The notes beneath the pieces were generated by a model that was given only the letters and a program-made list of their open reading frames with translations, was not told the DNA's origin and made no database searches. From contig SLJW01000069.1 of the NCBI GenBank assembly GCA_007134865.1, forward strand, positions 1 to 48,987: a DNA stretch of 48,987 nt, written 5' to 3'. This document shows, one piece after another, positions 1 through 7,800 of the stretch (its first letter is position 1; every line of letters starts with the position of its first letter). Made by a program: the position numbers and the translations under genes. This DNA comes from Paracoccaceae bacterium. Lineage in GTDB: Bacteria > Pseudomonadota > Alphaproteobacteria > Rhodobacterales > Rhodobacteraceae.

Positions 1-242
1 AGCGTGTCGTCTCCCAAAGTCAGCGTGAAGACCTGATCGAGGGGCCCGGGCTCCTCATCGTCATCGCTCGAGCCACCACAAGCGGCCAGCGAGACGGCCA
101 TCAGCGTCAGCCCGGAGCCTTTGGCGGCACGCTTGGCATTTTTCGATTCCCAGGCTTTCATAAGCCGTGCGAGTGCGGGGTTTTCCGCGACTTCCGCATC
201 CTTCGTGAGATCCTTGAGGGTCTCAGGTGTCATCATGTTCAT
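1..242 (-). CDS. N-terminal part of a surface/lipoprotein-like protein (runs off the left edge)
   Basis: An open frame starts at ATG 242 and stays open to the window edge (about 80 codons). An AGGA-type ribosome site lies about 8 bases upstream. The visible protein begins MNMMTPETLKDL and has a charged, Ala/Lys-rich stretch (LMKAWESKNAKRAAKG). A short hydrophobic run follows, ending in a lipobox-like SLAACGGSS, then an acidic SDDDEEPGP linker. From memory, this N-terminal layout occurs on large secreted, acidic or calcium-binding-repeat proteins of Rhodobacteraceae. The body of the protein is outside the window, so its function is unknown. The odd point is the roughly 40-residue charged leader before the lipobox, longer than a classical lipoprotein signal. 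Confidence 0.6.
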   Translation of the reverse strand, partial: MNMMTPETLKDLTKDAEVAENPALARLMKAWESKNAKRAAKGSGLTLMAVSLAACGGSSDDDEEPGPLDQVFTLTLGDDT

Positions 243-974
243 GCTCTTATCCTCATTGTGCAGCCTTTCTCGGCCAGCTCTCCAGTTTGTTGGCCTCAGG
301 CAAGTGACCTCCACCCGCCAAGACTTGGCGTTAAGTGACAGGACTCCCGCACCGGGTTCTGACCGCCGCGCCCTATGGAGAACGCAGCAAAGCACCGGAG
401 CCAAAGCCCTCACCGACCCACTAACTACCACATGAGGTCCCGACGCGCTATCGAATATGGGAGTGGGCATCCTGTCCTGTTGCTCAATCGCTTCAGTGCT
501 GACATGCCCCGGGGCCGGAAAGAGCTAGAAGGCCAACTCCTTGTTGCGCAGGGTTTTTTCGTGAGGCAAGCATAACTCGGGTGTGAGACACAAGATAAGG
601 CACACGAGCTCAGAGCGCATACCAAACTGGCCAGATCGCTGTCGCGCTCGGGAGCCGTAAATGGAGGCGACCCGAGAGAGACGGGACGTGCGGCCTTGCC
701 GTGTCGATCTTGGCATGTGGGTGGATTGCGGACCAGCATGCGCGCTATTCCGCGCACATGAGACGCCCCTTTCCAATGATCTGGGGGTAGAGGCGCAGGC
801 GGTCCGATTCTACTGATTCTCCTCTGGGTAGCAGACGCGGTGGGAGTTTCGCTATTGAATGTAAAATGGTGCATCCTGATAAGGAAACCGCGGCCGCGGC
901 ATGTTCTGCGCGGCTTCGAAACCTATGCCCCTGGAAAATCAGCGGCTGATCATTTGCTGAAGTGGGAAGAAAGC
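243..974. other. Intergenic stretch with no supported gene
   Basis: About 730 bases separate the leftward partial gene from the rightward methyltransferase. Frames open here on both strands, but their translations are Ser/Pro/Arg-rich, have no family features and lack good ribosome sites. I take them as chance frames in GC-rich DNA. The stretch should contain promoters for both divergent genes, but I could not pick convincing -35/-10 boxes. No tRNA, hairpin with a T-run or repeat was recognised. Confidence 0.5.
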
Positions 975-1805
975 ATGTCCAGTCAGAATGAGTTGCGGCA
1001 GGGTCCGAAGCAATTGGCCAAAGCCGTCGAGGCGGGGCTGAAACGGCACATCCTGTCGCCTGCGCATGCAAAACTCAGCCGTTTGAAGCGCTGGAGCCCC
1101 AAACAACCCGACTTCTTGGGCGCTTGGCCGGATCATGCAACGGCTGTCGCCAATATCCCGCGCCGTTGGGTGCCGACATACAATGACCCGGACGTTGCGC
1201 TCTTTGCCTTTGAGTGGATGTGCAAGATGCGGGTTTGGGACTATCCAGTGCTGTTCTGGCTCAGAAAGCTGCAACGACCCGGCCTTCGGGTGCTGGATGC
1301 AGGCGGTAATCTGGGTGTGAAGTATATTTCCTTCGCCGATTATCTTGAGTTGAGAGAAATCGACTGGACGGTGTTTGAGCTGACGGAAACAGTGCGTCTT
1401 GCCGCACGGATGCAGGGGGAAGGCCGGGTTCCGCCCGAAATCCGCTTTATCGACCAGATGGCCGAATCCGGGCCTGTGGACCTCTTTCTGTGTTCAGGGC
1501 TGCTGCAGTATCTCGACACGCCTTTCCCTGAATTCGTGGCGCAACTCTCCACTCGGCCCGATCATATCCTGCTCAACAAGGTCGCAACGCGTGATGGGCC
1601 CTCTGTCACGACGCTCGAGCGCATTGGCCCCGCGCGCGTACCGTATCAGATGCGCTGCAGGGACGACTTCGAGGCACAACTTGCGCAGATGGATTACGAG
1701 ATCGTCGACCAGTGGGAGATCCCCAGCTTGTCGCATGTGATCGACACGCATCCTGACCTCGGTAGTAGCATCAGCCGAGGGTATCTCCTGCGCAGGCGCG
1801 ATTGA
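975..1805 (+). CDS. Putative SAM-dependent methyltransferase, TIGR04325 (LIC12133) family
   Basis: This 276-residue protein has a Rossmann-type methyltransferase core. A glycine-rich SAM loop (VLDAGGNLG) is followed by an acidic strand end (WTVFELTE). Further on come DLFLCSGLLQYL and HILLNK, a pattern I recognise from the TIGR04325 family, which often sits in polysaccharide and surface-glycan clusters. Its substrate is unknown; methylation of a sugar or of the neighbouring assembly-line product is possible. The frame is open upstream to a GTG at 840. I prefer ATG 975 because GGGAAGAAAG lies just before it and the upstream part looks non-coding. It converges on the PKS-NRPS gene, whose stop is only 32 bases away. 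No obvious terminator lies between them. Confidence 0.8.
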   Translation: MSSQNELRQGPKQLAKAVEAGLKRHILSPAHAKLSRLKRWSPKQPDFLGAWPDHATAVANIPRRWVPTYNDPDVALFAFEWMCKMRVWDYPVLFWLRKLQRPGLRVLDAGGNLGVKYISFADYLELREIDWTVFELTETVRLAARMQGEGRVPPEIRFIDQMAESGPVDLFLCSGLLQYLDTPFPEFVAQLSTRPDHILLNKVATRDGPSVTTLERIGPARVPYQMRCRDDFEAQLAQMDYEIVDQWEIPSLSHVIDTHPDLGSSISRGYLLRRRD

Positions 1806-1837
1806 GAAATGCCCCCACATGCAGGGCGGGTCCGTTA

Positions 1838-4800
1838 TCAAGAGCTCACTCGCCGCGCACCCCTCCGGAAATCTTTGAGTGATGGTCTGACAGGTTTTGC
1901 CCGCGGTTTGACCGAACGCTGCGCGGCATGGGCGGCAAGCTCGCGGATGGTCGGGTGCTGCAACAGGTCGCGGGCGTCAAGGTCGAGGCCATCCGCCAGC
2001 ATGCGCGAGGCGATGCGGAACACCTTTAGCGAATCGGCACCTAGGGCGAAGAGTGTCTCGTGGGTGCTGATATCCTCCAGCCCCAACACATCGCGCCAGA
2101 TGTCGGCAATCCTTTGCTCGAGCGGCGTTTGCGGCGCGACTGAACTGACCAGCGCTACCGCGGCTTTCTGTTGTTGCGGCGTGGGCAAGGCCTTGCGGTC
2201 CAGCTTGCCATTCAGGGTCTGCGGCAGTTTCTCCATCATCACCCAAGCGCCGGGCACCATATAGGCCGGCAGCTTTTCCTGAAGCGCGCGCATCAGCGCC
2301 GCCGGTGTCGGTTGCGCCCCGGCGCTTGGCACCACATAGCCGACAAGCTGGGGAGATCCGTCATGGCCCTTGCGCAGCGCCACTGCGGCCTTGTCGACCT
2401 CGGCCAAGCCGCGCAGTGCTGCCTCAACGTCGCCGAGTTCAATCCGGAACCCGCGCAGCTTGATCTGGCTGTCGCTGCGCCCAAGTACCTCAATCGTGCC
2501 ATCCGCCAGCCTGCGCGCCAGATCACCGGTCTTGTAAAGCCGCTCCACGCCTCCGGACAGGGCCACATCGCGAAACGCCGTCTCGGTCAGATCGGGTCTG
2601 CCGAAATAGCCAAGTGCCAGACCATCGCCGCCGATATTCAGCTCACCGATCACACCGACCGGGACCAGTTTGTCCGCTTCGGAGAGCACTTGCAGACTGG
2701 TATTGGCGATGGGGTAGCCAATGGTGATGCGCTGGGCAACAGGCTCTATCCTGTGTGTTGCCGACCAGATCGTGGTTTCGGTCGGGCCATACATGTTCCA
2801 CAGCTCTGCCCCCCCGGCTGTCAATTGCTGCGCGAGATCCGCTGGGAGTGGCTCACCCCCGATCAGCATCTTCAGCCCGGTTTTGGGTTTCAACCCCGCC
2901 TCAAGCAGCATCTGCCACATGGTCGGCGTCGCCTGCAGAATCGTGATATCGCCCTGCTCCAGCCGCTCGACCAGGCGGAAGGCGTCGATCACATCCTCAC
3001 TGCGGGCAAGAACTGACCGCCCGCCGGTGACAAGCGGCAGGAAGATTTCCAAAACGGCAATGTCGAACGAAATCGTTGTCACGGCGAGGATCGAGTCCGA
3101 GGCGTCGAAGCCGGGCGCTTTCGCCATCGAGGTCAGGAAATTGACCACGGCCCGATGCGGGATCTCGACGCCCTTGGGTGTTCCGGTGGAGCCAGAGGTG
3201 AAGATGACATAGGCGGCAGCGTCCGGGCTGACGTCATGCTGCACCGGCCTTACAAAATCTCCATCAAGACCAGTGTCGATACCCGGCACACCCAACGCAG
3301 TTGCGTAGGCCGGTGGAGTGTCCCCGTCATGGATGATGGCCGCGCACTGCGCTGTCTCCAGGATCAGCTTCAGCCGGTCCTCGGGTTGCTTGGGGTCAAG
3401 TGGCACATATGTGTGCCCCGCCTTCAGAATGCCCATGAGCGCAACCACCATGGCGCAGGTTCGATCCAGCGCTACAGCGACGCGCGCGCCGGGTTCGGGC
3501 AGCCGCCGCTGGATCTTGGCGGCCATCGCATCGCTTTGCGCGTCGAGTTCGGCATGGGTCAGACAAGCATCCTGCGCCTCAAGCGCGGGTGTGTCGCCAT
3601 GGCGTGTGGCGGCCTCGCGCAGCAACTCGGTCAGCGTTACGGCGGGATAGTCCACCCCGGTCGCGTTCCAATGCGTCTCAAGCGCGTGCGCCTCGTGCAG
3701 GTTCAGCAAGGGCAGGTCTTGCACGGATCTTTCGCTATCCTCGGCGATGGCCTGCAGCAGCGTGTCGAGATGCGCGATCCAGCGCGCAATCGTGGCCTCG
3801 TCGAAGAGGTCGGAATTATAATCCACATCGAAGCGTAGCCCGTCGCGGCTCTCGATGACATTGAAGAACAGATCGAAATTGACAGCCGTCTTGCGATTGG
3901 GGGCCGCTGTCACCTCAAGCCCGTCCATGCGCAGCCCGTCCGCCAGCTTCTCCAGGTTGAATTGCACTTCGGTCAGCGGCAGACGGTTGATCGAGCGGTC
4001 GATATCCAGCGACTGCACCAGCGCGCCATAGGTGGTGTCCTGATGGTCGAAGGCGGCCAGCACCTGATCGCGGATATGGGCGAGGTGCTGCGACGCCGGC
4101 GCATCGGGCGCGAAGCTGGCTCTAATCGGCAGGAATTTGACGCAATGTCCGACAAGCTCGGTTGACTCCAGCAGAGCCTGCCCCCCGGTCGGCACCCCGA
4201 TCACGAGGTCATTGGCCCCGCTCAGTTTGCCCAGCACCATATGCAGCCCGGCAAAGAGCGTCGTAAACAAGGTGCAGCCCTGCTTTGCCCCGGCGGCGCG
4301 AAACGCCTTGAGGCGCGCAGCATCGAGATGCGTGCTGTAGGTCGCGCCAGTGAACGACCGGCGGCCTCCGCGCGGGCGGTCAACCGGCAGTTCGGGCAGG
4401 TCCGGGATCGACCCGAATTGCTGTCGCCAATAGGCCTCGACCTTGTCGGACGGCGCAGCCTGCGCGCGGGCCAGCGCATGGGCGGCGAATGATGGTGCTG
4501 CTGGCAGGTCAGGTGCATGCCCTCCGACAAGCGCCGAATAGATCGCACCCATCTCCTCCAGCAGCACGTTGTAGGACCAACCGTCGCAGATGATGTGATG
4601 CGCATTGAGGATCAGGCAGTGATCCTCTTCGGCCAGCCTGACCAGATGCGCCCGGATCACCGGCCCGTTGACAAGGTCGAACGGCAAACGCGCCTCGGCA
4701 TCGGCGATCTCTTCCAGTGCCGCCTCGGGGTCGGGCGCAGAACTGACATCATGCAGCGGCAGATCGAGCGCGAAGGGCGCGGTCACGTCGAAGGACGACC

Positions 4801-7800
4801 CGTCACGCGCGAAGACCAGACGCAGCGCGTCATGACGGGCGATGAGTGTATCTAGGCTGCGCGAGAGCGCGTCCCGGTCCAGACGCCCGCGCAGGCGCAG
4901 GAGGGTGCCCTCGTTGAAACTGGTCGAGGCCAGATCGCCCATCTGCGCGGTCATCCAGATTTCCTGCTGCTCATGCGTGAGCGGCACACGCTGGGGCAGG
5001 GTGACCTGGGTCTGGCTTGGGCGCGCAGCGGCGGGCTCGGCGCGATCCCCGGCCAGAATGCCCACGCTCTGCAACTGGTCCACAGAATCCTCGATAACTT
5101 TGCCGATCCGGACGAAATCGGCATCGGAATGCGTTGTGGTCATGTAGCCGTTATACCCTTCCTGCACATGCACTCCGGCGAGGCGCAGCAGCGGGTAGAA
5201 CAGCGCTGCAGACGGCGCATGCTGGACCAGATTGAAGGTGAACCAGCTTGAATATCCGCTGATCAGCCGCGGCAGGCCGCGCCGGTCGAACATGGCGTCG
5301 AACTCTGCGACCAGCGCCTCGGTGCGCTGCGCCGTGCGCGTCCAGAGATCATCGCCCTGCGCGTCCATGTGTTTCAGTGTCGCGTCGACAGCCGCCAGGA
5401 CCAGCGGATGGCGCACGAAGGTGCCCGCGAAGAAGGTCGGCGGGGATTCAGGGCGCGAGGCGTCGCCGTAATTCCACAGCCCGCCATCCAGTGCATTCAT
5501 GAAGCGCGCGTCACCCGCCAGCACGCCGATGGGCATGCCGCCGCCCACGATCTTGCCATAGGTCGCCATATCGGCGCGGATGCCCCAGACACCCTGCATG
5601 CCGCGCTTGTGGACCCGAAAGCCGGTCACCACCTCGTCAATGACCAGCGCCGCGCCGCCCTGATCGGCCAGCGCGCGCAATTCGCGCACGAACTCCACCG
5701 GGCGGTGTTCGGGGTGGCGGCTCTGGACGGGCTCGATCACGATGGCGGCGATGTCATCGAGATTGGCACGAATCCAGTCGAGCGACTCAGGCGCGCCATA
5801 GGGTAGAACGCTCATGTTGCTGAGCGCCGAACGCGGGATACCCGGTGCGATGGGCAGCGCTGCGGTCGTGCCCGAGCGCGCCGAGCCCTTGACCAGAACC
5901 TCGTCGAACTGGCCGTGATAATCGTTCGAGAACACCACTACCCGGTCGCGCCCGGTCACCGACCGCGCGACGCGCATCGCGGCCATCACGGCCTCGGACC
6001 CGGTGTTGCAGAAGGTCACGCGCTCATGGCCGGTGAAAGCCGCGAAATGCGCGGCAACTGACCCGGCCAGATCAGCCTGTGGCCCGATGGCAAAGCCGCG
6101 TTCCATCTGGGCCTGCACCGCCTCGATCACGAAATCGGGCGAATGGCCGAAAGCGGTCTGGCCGAAGCCGCTGACGATATCGAGAAACTCGTTGCCGTCC
6201 ACGTCCCAGATGCGCGCGCCCTTCGAGCGCTGGGCGACGATGGGAAAGACCATCTCTTTCCACTCATCGCGGAACCCGGTCGCCGTGCGGGGGTCTGCCA
6301 GCGCGTCGCGGTATTGCGCGGTCAGGGCCTTGGAGCCTGCATATTTCCGCGCGTAGCGGTCTGCCAGATCGCGGGCAAAGGCAAGCTGTTCACTGGTCAG
6401 TTCAGCAGTGCCGCCACTCATGCCGCGACCAATAGTATAGCTGACTGGCTCTTTGATGGCGCTGGTTGGTGCGTGGGCGGCGGTGCTGGGAGCAGGCGCC
6501 GAACCCGCGAGGGCAGGGGCTGGGCTGGTGACGGGTGCCGCGCCGACGGTGCTGCCCCCCGACAGCGCGCGCAATTGCTCCGAGAAGAGCGCTTGCATCG
6601 CCTGCAATTGCTGCTGGATCACGCCTTCCACTCTGGTGGCCGCGCCTGACGGGGCGGTAGGCACCTGCGTGGGCACTGGTGCCGTAATCTTCGCTGTCTG
6701 GGCTTGTGGCTGGACGGGTGCCGGGGCAGGGGCGGGCTCGGCAGGCAGGCTCTGGTCGAGATGCGCAGCCAGCGCGTCAATTGTCGGGAAATCGGACAGA
6801 AGCTGACGGAACGATATCTGCAGTTTGTAATCACGGTTCAGCCGCTGGCTGACCTGCCCCAAAAACAGCGAGTCGAACCCGAGTTCGAGGAAACTCGCGC
6901 TCGCCTCCCCGGTCCCGATCTCCTCGCCGGACAGATCTGACAGAAGCGCGCAGAGTTCGGTGGCGAGTCGTTGCTGGCGGTTTTCCTGCGGGGTGGGTTG
7001 CGGCATGATTGGACCTGTATCTGTGATTGAATGTGGGCTCTCGGTGGCGGGCCGAGTGCCCGCACGGCGCACAGAAGGGGGTGGGTCAACCCAATGGCGT
7101 TGACGCTCGAACGGATAGCTGGGCGCTGCGATGCGCCGCGCCTCACCCCGGCGCCAGAGGCTCCAGTCAAGGCTGACGCCCGCGCTCCACAACCCGCCTG
7201 CGGCAGCACAAAGCGCCACCTCGTCGGCAATTTCGCGCTGGTGGTCGGGGAGCGAAGTGAAAATTCCGGCATGGCTGTCGCGCGCGAGGGCCTGTCCGGC
7301 AAAGGCCGCCAGCGTCCTACCGGCACCGACCTCCAGAAAGACCGGCTTGTCTTCACCGGCCAAGGTCCGCAGGCCCGTCTCGAACGCGACCGTCTCGCGG
7401 GCCTGTCTCGCCCAGTATTCCGGGTCACAGGCCTGCTCTGGCGTGATCCAGTCACCGCTGACGCAAGAGACATAGGGAATTTGCGGTGCGCGCAGCTCAT
7501 GTTTACGGTTTTCGGCCATCAGTGGCTCTGTGACCGGGTCCATCATCCGCGAGTGAAAGGCATGCGAGGTATGCAGTGGCGCGCAGGGGATGTCCTGCGC
7601 CTGCAATTTGGCCGCCATCTGGTCGATAGCCTCTTGCGGGCCCGCCAGAACGCAGAGCTTGGGAGCATTGCGGGCGGCAATCTCGACACTGTCATCGATG
7701 AGAGGGGTGATATCATCCACCGAGGCCCGCACCGAGAGCATCGCGCCCTCGGGCTGGTCCTGCATCAGCCGCCCGCGCGCGGCGATGATCTTCAGACCAG

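Noticed and set aside
425-874. Open frame of about 149 codons on the minus strand left of the methyltransferase
   Set aside because: Ser/Pro/Arg/Cys-rich translation with no family motif and no ribosome site; typical of chance frames in GC-rich DNA.
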